Positions 41,063 to 57,697 are shown, counted from the stretch's first letter. The stretch: 64,000 bases of DNA from Cristatella mucedo (GCA_009760855.2 WPIO01000066.1:553501-617500); one strand, 5' to 3'. The notes: generated by a model not told the origin, from the letters alone. Numbers and translations are program-made.

Positions 41063-41070
41063 GTCTACAT

Positions 41071-41908
41071 GACTGGCTGACGCGAAGTGGCGGAACCAGA
41101 GTGTGCATGCCCCAGCACAGAGGGCAGCGATCCAAGGTCACGCCTATCCCTACACTCACCGACCGCTACCAACGAAGAAATTATGTCTTAATTCCACTCG
41201 TTGAGCAGCCGCCGAGTTCGTGTCGAATAAAGAATCTGATTTTTCATAATAGCTTTTTATTAATCGCGGGTCTATCCACCGGCCTGCATGAAAATCTTGC
41301 AGGTCTTGTCCCTTACATAAAAATTGGTCAGCTGTTGCCCCTTACCAAAACTGAAGTCCTTGCTCTGCAACTGGGCTAACACCTTTGCCGCCACAGCCTC
41401 TGAGAAGTGCGGTGAAAGTTGCCGAGTCTCTGCCGGTCTACGCCTCGATTTTCCATTAACCGCACCATTAATCTCTCACGAAGCGTCGTAATAGCGTATC
41501 GACAGTCACCCTGTCGCACCCTGCCCCCCCCCGGGGGGGGGGGGGGTCGAGCGAACACCCCGAACAGCGGCGACTCGTTAATTCGATAAAACGAAACCCG
41601 ATCGCATGTCGCTCGGATCGATGTCGTTCCACACCTGAGAAACCCAACGCGCTATCGAGCGCACTATTGCCATTAGTCTGCCGTCCAACGCTCGGCCGAG
41701 ACGCAGCACAAAAAGCCGTAAGAAAAGTCAATGGACACAGAAACGAACTCAGGCGTTCACCGGAGCCACGCTCTCCTAGGCGCGTCCATCGGAGCGGCCT
41801 CATTGTAAACGAGGAGGCCATCCTGCAGTAGCAGAAACGAGCTATTCGCGCCGAGCCGCAGAAATTGCGGCTTCGAGCGGCCTCGCTGCGATCGAGCGCC
41901 GGAAGCTC
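41071..41908. other. Unassigned stretch with C9G14 homopolymer pair
   Basis: 41524-41546 is nine C followed directly by fourteen G, a self-complementary run. GC content rises from about 41390 onward towards the coiled-coil gene. Confidence 0.5.
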
Positions 41909-46610
<4,702 letters not shown>

Positions 46611-47240
46611 CTGCGGCAGGCGGCGAAGTCATTTACGAATCCCGAGCCGACATTTGAACAGGTGTCGGCGGCGACGACGAAGCGAGCGAGCTAGCTCCTC
46701 GTACTCGCCTTTCGCCTGAGGCTCTCGGCTTTCAGGGGGTTGTCGTCGTCGTCCGCTTCTCGAGGCTTCTCGTGGGCAGCTGGCTGCCCCACGTCCGCGG
46801 TGCGAGCGTCGGCGGCCGAAGCGCTGTGAGCATCCTGGACGTCGAAAGGCGCGTCGAAAGGAACGCGACGCCGAGCTGCGCGTGCGTGCACGAGATTTCG
46901 CCTCGCCAGCTCGCGGCAGCGAAGGCCAGAGCGCAGGCAGCACTCACACGAGGCACCACTTGCCGCTTGCGGTTGAACGACCTGAAAGCAGAGGAGGCGC
47001 TCGGAGTGCTCGCGCTCGAGTCGGGCAGAGGCGCGCTCCCACGAAGCTGCCTGTGCTGCACGCGAGCTGGGCGACAGCGTGCTCCGATTGCTATTGACTA
47101 TTATTGTATCGATATATTATTTTTTATTAGATGTCATTATTGTAATATCATAATTTTGACTATCGACTTATTCCTAGAGCTCGACGCGGCAAAAGCGCTG
47201 GTGCTGCTCTCGCTAGCGTCCATCCAGCGAGCCTGAGTGG
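46611..47240 (-). other. Possible upstream exons of the coiled-coil gene
   Basis: GC-rich DNA with several short reverse-strand open pieces next to AG sites: EYEELARSL near 46690, ASARLEREHSERLLCFQ near 47000, MDASESSTSAFAASSSR near 47200. They look like parts of the same charged protein, but frames and borders cannot be settled by eye. Confidence 0.3.
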
Positions 47241-47572
47241 ACTCGAGCCTGACAAGCTTGACAGTCTTCGCTAATTTATTGCTCTGAACTGATCAAGCGG
47301 AGCTTAAGGGAATGCACATTCGCTAACGCGCATGCACAGGTGCATTCGCGTCCGGTTCGCTAGCACGGAAAGCAGTTGGCCTCACTGTAGGCTGAGCGAC
47401 GAAGCCGGGTCGCGGTCGCGATTGCCAGCTTTGCCTTTCGAACTATGGACTTAATAATCTAAGTTAGCGACTCACAAGTTACCCAGCCACGAACTTTCTC
47501 CGCCAATCTAGTCGGGAAACGATCAAATAGGTCACGGCGAATAACGGCGGCGCTCGACAGCCTCGGGCAGAG
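47241..47572. other. Unassigned stretch
   Basis: No gene or repeat recognised between the coiled-coil gene region and the next L2-A tail. Confidence 0.4.
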
Positions 47573-48150
47573 GTATAATAATAATAATAATAATTCACTT
47601 GATAAAGCGCCCTCAGAGAAACCAATCCTCTCTAGGCGCCTCACATTTGCTGCAAAGTGAAATGCAATTGAATGGTAAGTAAAATAATGCTTGAAAAAAC
47701 AAACGAAATGAATAATATGGTTAGGGGTGACATGCACAGGGTCGGCATGCAAATGTGGTTAGTGGCAGCATGCACAGTGTCAGCACGCATAAGCACACCA
47801 AGGACGAATTACAGGGACCCACTAAATGCCGTCCTAAATAGGTGTGTTTTTAGGTTCCTTTTAAATGTGGTCAGGTCAGGGGATGTTCTGACGCAGGTCG
47901 GGAGGGAGTTCCAGGCTTTGGGAGCATATGAACTAAATGCACGGTCTCCAAAGGATTTAAGGTTTGTATGAGGTATTTCTAGACTGTTGGATTCCGAAAA
48001 GCGGGTGGTACGATGCTTGGCCTGATGGGGTAGTATATCTGACAGATAGGCTGGAGCCATAGAATGAAGGGACCTAAAAGTGAGCGACAAAACCTTGAAG
48101 TCAATCCGTTGCGTGACTGGTAGCCAGTGCAGGTCAGCGAGATATGTCGT
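47573..48150 (-). mobile_element. L2-A 3' fragment, close to consensus
   Basis: ATA-repeat, hairpin, 3' UTR and about 120 codons of reverse-strand C-terminal coding ([51 protein letters not shown] stop) in one open frame. It is 5'-truncated near 48150. One of the youngest-looking copies. Confidence 0.88.
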
Positions 48151-48477
48151 CTGACTCCCGTCATGCCTCGTCAGAGCCCACAAAGGCGTGACTAACGATT
48201 ATGAGGAAAGCCGCTGGCCGTTGCATAAATGCACTGCATTGAATGAGCTACGGTAACTTGTTCGTGGCACCTAACCGAGCGGTGGAGTTCTTCCACTGCA
48301 CTATACAGGTCTCGTGCACGCTGACACGGTGCATTTTACCGCTAATCATTCGGTCATGCTTTCTTTCCAGCATATGTAATTGTTCCATCAGTGTTCAGTA
48401 AAGAAGCTTAACACGCTCCTGTTTATCGCGGCATTTAGTGGACGTTGCGATTCATCATTTGATTATGAATGTCTCTG
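48151..48477. other. Unassigned stretch
   Basis: Possible traces of LINE 3' UTR (CACGCTGACACGGTGCATTT at 48316), otherwise nothing. Confidence 0.35.
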
Positions 48478-48600
48478 TACCCCGTCTATAACTCAACAAA
48501 GCCACACAGACTGTGTGGGTGCTACGTAGGAGAGTTTTGTAGTGGCGGAGTAGAGCACTCACAGCTTTAGTGGATTTCGGTACGAATTCGGTAGCTAACA
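48478..48600 (-). mobile_element. LINE-B 3' tail
   Basis: Reverse complement of the LINE-B end: AACTCAACAAAGCC, GGAGAGTTTTGTAGTG, ATTCGGTAGCTAACA. Confidence 0.7.
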
Positions 48601-48636
48601 TACTTTACTGTTCATGCCACCAATAACCATATTTTA

Positions 48637-49130
48637 ATAATAATAATGAACTTGATAAAGCACACTCAGAGAATTCAATCTCTTTCTAGGCACTTTACAT
48701 TTGCTGCAAAGGGAAACGCGATTGAATGGTGAGTAATATCATGCTCGATAAACAATATGAATAACTTGGATAGGGGTGACATGGACAGGGTCAGCATGCA
48801 AATGTGGTTAGTGGAAGCATGCACAGTGTCAGCACGCATAAGCACATCAAGGACGAATCACAGGGACCCACTAAATGCTGTCCTAAATAGGTGTGTTTTT
48901 AAGTTTTTTTTTAAATATGGTCATGTCAGGGGATGTTCTGACGCAGGGCGGGAAGGAGCTCCAGGCTTTGGGAGCGTACGAACTAAATGCACGGTCTCCG
49001 AAGGATTTGAGGTTTGTACGAGGTATTTGTAGACTGTTGGATTACGAAAAGCGGGTTGTACGATGCTTGACCTGATGGGGGAGTATATCTGAGAGATAGG
49101 CTGGAGCCAAAGAATGAAGTGACCTAAATA
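48637..49130 (-). mobile_element. L2-A 3' fragment
   Basis: AATAATAATGAACTTGATAA tail, hairpin, 3' UTR and about 80 codons of reverse-strand C-terminus. Confidence 0.85.
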
Positions 49131-49149
49131 TTTTGCAAGTTTACTCGGT

Positions 49150-49295
49150 GAATGTCACCTCTAAGCATGCTATAATTGTTCACATTTGCCTATGACCGCT
49201 GACCATACGATCGGGCTTCCTTCGCAGCATATGCGAAGTGCCTAGAAAGAGATTAAGTTCTCCAAGGATTGCGAGCGATTGTATTAATATAACTG
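49150..49295 (+). mobile_element. L2-type 3' UTR and tail, plus strand
   Basis: ATGTCACCTCTAAGCATGCT, then GAAGTGCCTAGAAAGAGATT and AAGTTCTCCAAGG: a 3'-only scrap. Confidence 0.65.
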
Positions 49296-49932
49296 TTATT
49301 GGGTTTGAATTGAGCAGGGTGCAATTTTTTAGTACCTGCTGAAAGCAGAGTAACAGCCGGATGACTCATCCTGTTTAAATAAGACTTTTGAATACGATGA
49401 ACTTCTAGAATTTTGCAATTGAGACATGAGCAAAACGGTGAATTACAGGCTCGGGTATCTTCACGAAGGGGCAGCTATATTACTTTATGGCTCAAAATAA
49501 CCGACGCGAGCTTTCTAAACATTTCTAAACTCAGATCCGATTACCAAGCCTTTGGGAATTCAGAAGAGCCGTAGGCGATGTCACGCTTCTCGAAATATTG
49601 GGTCCGTCAACGCTACCTGTATATGCCACTTTGCGTTTCATTAGAATGAAAGTCAAGGTAACTGAAGTTTAAAAAGCCTCTGTCGCCATCTTCACTGACT
49701 TGGAATCATTTAAGATTCGGCAAAACACGCATCTGCTCGGATAATCATTCCCTGCACCCGAGAGTATTCGTCTCTACTTACTTTGCGTGCTTGCCTGTGA
49801 ATGATTTAGTGCATGTTCATTGCCAAGGGTCCCATTAAATTGCGGCCTGAGTGTCGTCTTGTGTGCCATAACATGTTCGCATTTCATCAATGTGGGAAAA
49901 TAGGCGATAGCAATTTTCTGTGGACAGCATCG
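49296..49932. other. Unassigned stretch
   Basis: No gene or repeat recognised. Confidence 0.4.
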
Positions 49933-50160
49933 ATAATAATAATATGAATAATAATGCACTTGATAAAGCGCCCTCAGAGAACTTAACCTCTTTCTAGGCG
50001 CTTTACATTTTCTGCAAAGTGAAATGCAATTGAATAGTAAGTAAAATCATGTTTGAAAAACAAACAAAATGAATAACATGGTTAAGGTTGACATGCACAG
50101 GGTCAGCATGCAAATGTAGTTAGTGGCAGCATGCACAGTGTCAGCACGCATAAGCACATG
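49933..50160 (-). mobile_element. L2-A 3' UTR and tail
   Basis: ATT-type repeat, hairpin (GCGCCCTCAGAGAACTTAAC) and 3' UTR ending at AAGCACATG, with no coding part. Confidence 0.83.
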
Positions 50161-50199
50161 TAAACAGGATTGAGATTTCTTGGCTCACATGTAATTTGC

Positions 50200-50640
50200 A
50201 TAAAAAAACACCGAATAGCCAGATCACATGTCCATGATCACTCGCGCAGGACAGGCTGACGATGGCGATTGAAAGGGTGACGTCATGGAAGAAATGAAAG
50301 GGGAAGCTTGAGCGTGAGTGCGTAGGCAGAAGGACACAGACAGGGCAAGTAAGTTGGAACATGTCGGATCAAATAGGCTATCGAGATGATTAGTAAAATC
50401 GCACAGAATGAGGCGAGGGAGATTTGTAGTGCAATAAACTGACAAAGATAAGTCATAGACGAAGCTGGGGTAGGTACCAGGTTGGCGATACCTTACTAAC
50501 ACCATCGGAAACGTTGTGGAATCTGGACATCGGAAGCTGGACATCGGAGGCTGGACAAACCAACCGAGATTCGACGGATTTCTAAGAATCAGGTAAGTAA
50601 GGCTTGACTTTGGAAGAGCTGCCGGGTGCATATAGGAACA
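50200..50640 (-). mobile_element. LINE endonuclease fragment
   Basis: The reverse strand reads RYRQPGTYPSFVYDLS and PRLILCDFTNHLDSLFD, matching vYRPPGT and lLLGDFNxHLD of LINE AP-endonucleases with decay. The family is not assigned. Confidence 0.6.
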
Positions 50641-50923
50641 TGAAAAAGTAGAAACCTTCCTTCCGTGTTAGCCTAGCCGATCGCCGACTTCAGCCAGGCC
50701 TCCGTAACTGCGAAATTCTCAAGCGAGATTCAAGTGTCCGGCTGCTAGCAGCCAACAGCCAAGAACGGAGAGCTGGCATTCCAGAGGCGCAAGACTTGAG
50801 CAGCAACCGATACTAGCCAGTGGTTTATTAAAATTAGGTTAGAGAGATTAGCAGCAGCTCGAACGGGAGAATGCGGGATACAAATTGAAAAAATCCGCAT
50901 TCTAACGCGAGAACTCGTGTGGT

Positions 50924-50926
<3 letters not shown>
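50641..50926. other. Unassigned stretch
   Basis: No gene or repeat recognised. Confidence 0.4.

Positions 50927-51013
<87 letters not shown>
50927..51013. repeat. (TA)n microsatellite
   Basis: About 43 uninterrupted TA units. Confidence 0.95.
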
Positions 51014-51018
<5 letters not shown>

Positions 51019-51040
51019 ACATATATGGTGACATATAAAT

Positions 51041-51080
51041 ATAACACATGCCCCCTCGTCAACGACGGGGCATGCGTTAT
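51041..51080. repeat. Long GC-rich hairpin beside the (TA)n array
   Basis: Left arm ATAACACATGCCCC-CTCGTC (51041-51060) pairs with GACGGGGCATGCGTTAT (51064-51080) with one mismatch and a small bulge, loop of three bases. Confidence 0.8.
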
Positions 51081-51444
51081 ATTATTTTGGCTCGGCAGCC
51101 GGCTCTTCTGGCATCCGCCTACGCTCTATGGTCGACACCTGCGACAATATGCGAACCCTGGTCGTAACATGCCGTGGACGTGCGTAAGTGTACCTACATA
51201 TATACCTACAGCGGCATATGCAGACGGAAGACAGCACGACAGGCTGTAAGCAAGTTCGTGCCCATTCACACGTAATCTTAACGAAAAAAGTACTCTCAGT
51301 GCTCAAAATAAATATCAAGGAACACATCCCTGAGATTAATCAGCTTGATTAGTGCTGCTTGAGCTGACAGTTACCACAATTATTAACAATAGAAACACAA
51401 TTAATATAATAAGAAATTCGAGTATCAACCTCCTTCTCCTTGAA

Positions 51445-51730
51445 CTAAATTCTCAAAGAATCCTTAAATCTCATTCCAGACATTTTACATTCACTCTAAA
51501 GAGAGTCGGTAACAAGTTATGCAATAAAATGTGTAACCACGTCAGCCCTAAGCAATTCGAACACAATGGACAACTCATGAGGAACGAGCTGATGAGAGAA
51601 ACAGGTGAGTTTTTATCTTCTCTTTAATGACCTTAAGCTGGAGTTATTGCGACATCAGTCGATAGTGAGTTTAGGCTTTAGGAGAATACGAAATACAGGT
51701 ACGGCCTCCACAGGATTGTTAGTTGCAAGT
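51445..51730 (-). mobile_element. Very old L2-like fragment
   Basis: TTCTCAAAGAATCCTTAAAT ... CCAGACATTTTACATTC is a decayed tail. TTTAGGAGAATACGAAATAC and ACGGCCTCCACAGGATT at 51670-51715 match the coding end of L2-A. Confidence 0.55.
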
Positions 51731-51959
51731 GTGAAGCTCATATCATTTATAAAAAATATTATTGCCCCAAACAAAATCCCAGTGAGCGCAAGCTACTCAA
51801 TTAATGGTGAGTTCGGCGAAATAAAATGATTACTTTTTTCTTGTTGCTTTCTTGATTTACAGAGCGAATACAGCGTAGACAGCAATTGACGAGCACCGAT
51901 AGAGACGTCTGATACTGATGTTACTAGCTCCTCAAATTTACGTTATTTTTTCTCTCCTC

Positions 51960-52248
51960 TGTTTCTATTTCTATGTTTATCTGTCTCTCTGCCTCTCTCT
52001 CTCTCAAAAATTCTCTTTCCCCCTCTGTATCTCTCCATCTTCCCCTATCCCCCGCCCCTCTCTCTGTCGTTGTCTCTTTCTCTCTCTGTGTCTGTCTTTC
52101 TGTCTATCGGTCTGTCTGTCTATCTGTCTGTCTGTCTATCCGTCCGTCTGTCTATCTGTCTGTCTGTCTGTCTGTCTGTCTCTGTCTTTGTCTGTCTCTG
52201 TCTGTCTCTGTCTCTCTCTCTCTCTGTCTCTCTCTGTCTCTCTCTGTC

Positions 52249-52303
<55 letters not shown>

Positions 52304-52345
52304 TCTACATCTACCCTCTCTCGCGCTCTCTCTTTCTATCTCTCT
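51960..52345. repeat. CT/CTGT simple repeat
   Basis: Interleaved TCTG, TC and CTGTCTAT units, nearly pure pyrimidine-rich. Open frames here are artefacts. Confidence 0.93.
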
Positions 52346-52802
52346 CTCGCTTTCTGCCACGCGCTTCTGCTCACAAAACAGTGAAAAAAGAAAGTCACAA
52401 TTGATCTCAGAAATAAATTGCACTATCCGCGACGATGTATGGGGACAAACATTTACGCAGGCCGTTCTCAGGCCGGCTACCAGTCACAGGCGTGCAACCG
52501 AGCGACCCCACCGCTTCCCTTTGAATGTCTAGCGACGGCTATATAAAATTCAGGTGACTATTTACGTGATTTAAATCTATTATATTCATATTTACCGCTC
52601 AGAAGATGGCCGGAATTGTTCGATCTGCGTGCGGGAAGGAAGACTGCTAGCGGCCGTACCCATACCAGCAGCCCGGTCGCCAAGGAACTGCTAACTTGTA
52701 GCGAGTCCATTATTAAAGCTAACACGGAAGCGGATAAGGTGCACTGAAGCGCGCAGAGTTTGGTGCGGGGGTCTGTTCGGAGCCATGCATGTATTTCCGT
52801 CT
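52346..52802. other. Unassigned stretch
   Basis: No gene or repeat recognised. Confidence 0.4.
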
Positions 52803-53320
52803 GCAACTCCACAAAGTCATAAATACTATGCGGGTGTTACAAGGAGAGGAGAGTTTTTTATAGTGCACTCACAGCCTAGGCGACTTTCGGTACGCATTCG
52901 GTAGCCAACAGACTTCGTCTCACGCAACAAAGAGAAAGTGTGAAGCATAGCAGGGTCAGGAGAGCAGTTGAGGTAGTGAGTAGCATAGAAGTAGCAGTTC
53001 AGGACCGCTGAAAAGATGTGCCATAGTCGGCAGCTGGAGAGTAGATGTCGTTGCATAAGAATTGTGGAAGCGAGTTTCACCGCCTAGGACCCGCAGAGCT
53101 AAGCTTATGTCGCCAACGGTCTTTGGGCGGAGGAATGGGACAGCTAATCTATTGTCCACACAGGACCTGAGGGCACGAACACGCTGACACTGGTGCATTA
53201 GTACAGCTAAATACGAAGCAGCCGAGCCGTGGCGGGCCTTGTGGGTCAGCGTAAGAACTTTGCTCTGTATCCTTTGCTCAACAGGCATCCATCCTAGCTC
53301 TTTTAGTAAAAAAAAAAAAA

Positions 53321-53453
53321 CTTAGCTGATTAAACAGCCTCTTTTTGTATAGCGGCAGAAGAGCCTTTACGGCTATCACCACCGCTTGTAGTGGCGATAA
53401 AGAATCGCCCATGACAGGAATCGAACCCACGACCTCGGGACAGAGGTCATGAA
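53321..53453 (-). mobile_element. SINE-1 copy inside LINE-B
   Basis: CTTAGCTGATTAAACAGCC to a B box GGAATCGAACCC, missing its 5' end, with an A-run (53308-53320) at its 3' side. The LINE-B frame resumes on both sides. Confidence 0.85.
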
Positions 53454-54135
53454 AGGAGATACGTGCTCAAACCTCTGAGACTTGAAGAATAGCCCTGCAG
53501 CCATATTCATAGTCAGCTGTAGTGGCCTAATTTCTTTCTTTGGTAGCCAGCGGAAATGGAATTATAATAATCAAGCCGAGACAGAACTAAGGAGCTAGTT
53601 AGATTTTTTGCAAGCCACTGTTGAAGACCGCTCCTAATCTTGGGTAGGGATCGGACGTGATGGCTAGCTGTAGAAGCAGTCTTCTGAATGAAGCTTTTAA
53701 AATTTAGGCAGCTGTCGAAGCACATGGCGATGGTCGCACAATAGCATCACCTATTAGACGAGCAAAGCCTTTTAATCCAGCCACACGCTTAGTCTGTCAT
53801 ATGAGCAGCAGTTTGGTTTTATCGTCATTTGGTTTCAAGAAGTTTTCTGACATCCAGGATCGAATGTAATCAGCGAAAGCATTCAGCTTTTCAGTTGCTG
53901 CAGCAGATTCCGCCTGCTTGAATGACTAATACAGTTGAGTATCGTCGGCATAGAAGTAATATCCTATTCCTCGGGCCTTAATCACTTTTCCCAGAGGTTA
54001 AGTTTGTACCCAGGCTACGTTCGGTTGACTGGGACCGGCCGTCTATAATAAGGGTAAGGGTCACCGGCTAGGCCTCGGTCGGACCTACGGCATGGCCAGA
54101 TGTGCGGTGACGTACGTCCCCGGTGCTCTTAGGTA

Positions 54136-54505
54136 ATAATAATAATAATAATGCACTTGATAAATCGCCCTCAGAGAACTCAATAGGTGCTTTACATTTG
54201 CTGCAAAGGGTGTGGTTTTATTTATTTGATGACACTGCCCCTGATCGCTGTACGAGTGGGCTGTGACACTCGATGTGATAAGCAGCCGGGCCGGGCTATT
54301 AGTGGTTGTTTTGCCTAGGGAGTCGGGGGACTCCGGTGGGCGAGAGGGGCGAGGAGAGTTGTGCTTCGCCCTGCTCCATGTGGAGGTGGAATAAACTGGT
54401 GGTGTTTCGCGTCGGCTAGCGTTCTGTGCCATTCGCGACGATAATTCAGACTACAAAGGGAAATGCAATTGAATGGTGAATTGGATGCAATATCAGAAGT
54501 TGGCC
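54136..54505 (-). mobile_element. L2-A tail fragment inside LTR-A
   Basis: An ATA-repeat, TGCACTTGATAAATCGCCCT and TTTACATTTGCTGCAAAGGG are the L2-A 3' end. It continues after another insertion with AAGGGAAATGCAATTGAATG. Copy 1 of LTR-A lacks it. Confidence 0.82.
54211..54455 (+). mobile_element. Solo LTR family B (245 bp) inside the L2-A fragment
   Basis: TGTGGTTTTATTT ... ATTCAGACTACA with a perfect 5 bp duplication AAGGG (54206-54210, 54456-54460). The L2-A sequence CTGCAAAGGGAAATGC is restored when it is removed. AATAAA at 54390-54395. Not related to the other LTRs here beyond the TG...CA ends. Confidence 0.85.
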
Positions 54506-55565
54506 GAGTAAGTCGTTGCATTGGAGGCTCCCGGTCTCGCCGAGTGATGCACCTGAATGGTTGCAGGCGTGCTCCTGTGATGCGGCCACGCAGGCAAGGC
54601 GACGAGTACCCAAGGCCCGAGCGGAGCTGGATAGCACGCTCGTTGTTGAGACTTGTATATTCCGCGTTCCCCGTGTAGTGTGTACGTGACACCCCCCCCT
54701 GAGTTGACGTCTTTCGGTAGACGCTCTCGTCTGTGATGGTTGTCGACTCGGACTAGCCAAGCCAGCCGGATCTTTTACGGTGTACGCTCGTACTGTTGGA
54801 TTCGGAGTCGGTACAACGGAAGGACTTCGGAAGCCGACTGATCGACGTTTGTTCGCGCTTGCTTCGTCGTCTCGCGCCACTGTAGTGTACTTTTCTTAGG
54901 ACCCTCCATGTAAACTTGTTTAGTTCCCCTGTTGTTGTTGGTGCATGCGTTATTGTAAAGACGTTTAACCTGACGGCCGCTCGTCTTACCCTGGTTCGGC
55001 GGCATGGCGAGCGGCAGTGTGGCCGCAGTGTAGCGGGTTTGACTGGAATTAGCCTTTGACCCCTGGAACTCGGCTACAAGTATTAATGGAGTACAGCAAG
55101 GGACCGAGTACAGACCCTTGATGGACTCCACAGGCGACCCGCCTCGTGCGTGAGACCTGACCCCACACGATACGGATTGAACACGATCAGACAAGTACGA
55201 TTTAAACCACGCCAGTGATGCGTCTGCCAGACCAATCGTTGTTCTCGATCGTTCAAGTCGAGCATCATGATCAATGGTGTCGGAGGCTGCTGACAGATCT
55301 AGCAAGGCAGTGACGTTCTCGTCATCGTTACCACGCATGATGTGATTGTTAACACGGAGGAGAGCAGTTTCTGTGGAGTACTGCCTCTTGAATCCCGATT
55401 GAAATGTTTCAGACATAAAGCCCTTCTGAGCATCTCGATTTGCTCTGTATTTTCTCACCCTAAGCCAGATTGAATTTTTATTTAGCAGAGCTCGTACTGT
55501 AAACGAAGTTTCATCGTTTTGTTGATCCGATGGCTGTTTCTGTAGCTGACAGGAGTATATGTTGT

Positions 55566-55635
55566 CGCTGCAAGCGGCAGTGATAGCCGTAGAGGCTCTT
55601 CTGTCGTTGCACAAAAGATGCTGTTAATAGTATTT
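55566..55635 (+). mobile_element. SINE-1 3' fragment
   Basis: GCAAGCGGCAGTGATAGCCG, AGGCTCTTCTGTCGTTGCAC: only the last about 65 bp of SINE-1. Confidence 0.7.
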
Positions 55636-55829
55636 CTATGTATGTATAGCTAGCTGTAGGTACTTTGGCGTGCGATGGTAGCGTGAATTAGATGAACTGA
55701 GCCCCCACAGGCAAGTTATGGTGAGTAATGACGACGACGGCTGTGTTGTATCATTCGCAGGCAACGAAAGCGAGCGAGCGTACGTATGGATGCAGTGGTA
55801 GCCGCCATGTACACATCACCAGAACGCCA

Positions 55830-56376
<547 letters not shown>

Positions 56377-56495
56377 TGGATAACATCCCCACAGGCCGCT
56401 GGAAAAGCAGAACGGGGTTCGCTGCAGGGCTAGCAGATCATACGACCGCAGCTGACTCATTGCAATAAAATCCAGCTTGGTTATAAATAAATAAG

Positions 56496-56666
56496 TGCTG
56501 GCCTATTTAACAGTATCTTTTTGTTTAGTGACACAAGAGCCTTTATGACTATCACCACCACTCGCAGTGGCGATAAAGGATCGCCCACCGCAGGATTCGA
56601 ACCCACGACCTTGGGTCCAAGCTCGTGAAAAGCAACCGCCTCACCTAGTGGGCCGTTACGGCTCAG
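56496..56666 (-). mobile_element. SINE-1 copy
   Basis: GGCCTATTTAACAGTATCTT to GGGCCGTTACGGCTCAGC, B box GGATTCGAACCC. Confidence 0.85.
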
Positions 56667-57289
56667 CGGTTAGTCGATACCACCCGACTGCAGTGCCAAA
56701 CAAACTGGTACGCAGTCCGCCCGTTGGCTGGTGGAGTGGTGTGAGTCCGGCTGGGGCGGAACCACATCGTGGGCGTTACCACGCCCCCATGACAACATGT
56801 ACTTATTGGAATGTACATTCGTCGATAGAAATGCGGTAGCCGGGGATACTTCGTATTGCGGCTCGTCTAAATAATAAAGAGACGAAGCTTTGCCGCGGAG
56901 ATCATAGTAACAAAAGAAGGTTACCCCAGTGCTTGCAAAGTGAATCGCTGCGGAAATTAAGCTATCCTGGTCAAACGATGTCTTACAAACGTTGACCTAG
57001 CGACAGCCTCTTTAAACGCTGCAAGGACAGAGCTGTGGCTAAAAACATATCTATCGTGGTAGTAATGCGTTTCAGCGGAACATTTATGCATCTCAGATGG
57101 AGAGCAGTTGGTACGACTCATTCTGCTTCTATAACGAACTTGGGTAACTTAATGCGCATATATAATTGCAATTGATAATAAGAATGCAGACTTTAATCAA
57201 TCTTACAAAACATTAATTAAGCTATTTATGAGACTTTGTAGTGAATTCCGCTCAGGCTTGATTGACTTAAGGATATACTACAATGCAAT
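56667..57289. other. Unassigned stretch
   Basis: No gene or repeat recognised. Confidence 0.4.
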
Positions 57290-57697
57290 GCATCCGTTTC
57301 AGCCTGTTCGCGCCCTCAGGTCATATGAGGACAATAAATAAGATGTCCCATTCCTCTTCAAAAAGACAGTTGGCGACAGAAGCTTTAGCTCTGCAGATCC
57401 TAGACTGTAGAACTCGCTTCCACAATTCTTAGGCAACGACAACTACTCTCCTACTGCCGACTATGGCACATTCTTTTCAGCGGTCCTGAGCTGCTACTTC
57501 TATTATGCTGACTACCTCAACTGCTCTCCTGACTCTGCTATGCTTCTCACTTTCTCTTTGTTGCGTGAGACGAAGTCTGTTGGCTACCGAATGCGTACTG
57601 AAAGCCGCTTAGGCTGAGAGTGCACTATACAAAACTCTCCTGCATAACACCCACGTGGTCTTTATGACTTTGTGGAGTTACAGACGGAGATACATTA
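57290..57697 (+). mobile_element. LINE-B C-terminus and 3' end
   Basis: GTTGGCGACAGAAGCTTTAG, ACTCGCTTCCACAATTCTTA (the VGDRSFSS and NSLPQFL region) and the complete tail to GGAGATACATTA. Confidence 0.85.

Larger units (their letters stand above)
54005..55078 (+). mobile_element. Solo LTR family A, copy 2, itself interrupted
   Basis: Begins TGTACCCAGGC and ends CTCGGCTACA, matching the copy at 11729-12451 along its length (GGTCGGACCTACGGCATGGC, AACCTGACGGCCGCTCGTCT). Flanks AGTT and AGTA are a near-match 4 bp duplication. It interrupts LINE-B inside the RT. The copy-1 TATAAAA is GTAAAGA here. A further insertion sits at about 54136-54505. Confidence 0.8.
52803..55560 (-). mobile_element. LINE-B copy holding a SINE-1 and nested LTRs
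   Basis: Reverse strand in order from 55560: FQSGFKRQYSTETALLRVN, LLDLSAASDTIDHDARLERS, AWFKSYLSDRVQSVSCG, VHQGSVLGPLL (RT). After the LTR-A insertion come GIGYYFYAD (about 53950-53970), FDSCLNFKSFIQKTASTASH and LSRLDYYNS. After the SINE-1 insertion come LGWMPVEQRIQSKVLTLTHK, RHGSAASYLAVLMHQCQRVR and the 3' tail at 52803. All pieces are in the order of a single LINE-B. Confidence 0.82.

Noticed and set aside
50927-51013. CRISPR or other spaced repeat array
   Set aside because: All regular repeats in the window are microsatellites or tandem duplications without spacers.
51918-52532. 204-codon Ser/Leu-rich frame
   Set aside because: Translation of CT/CTGT microsatellite.
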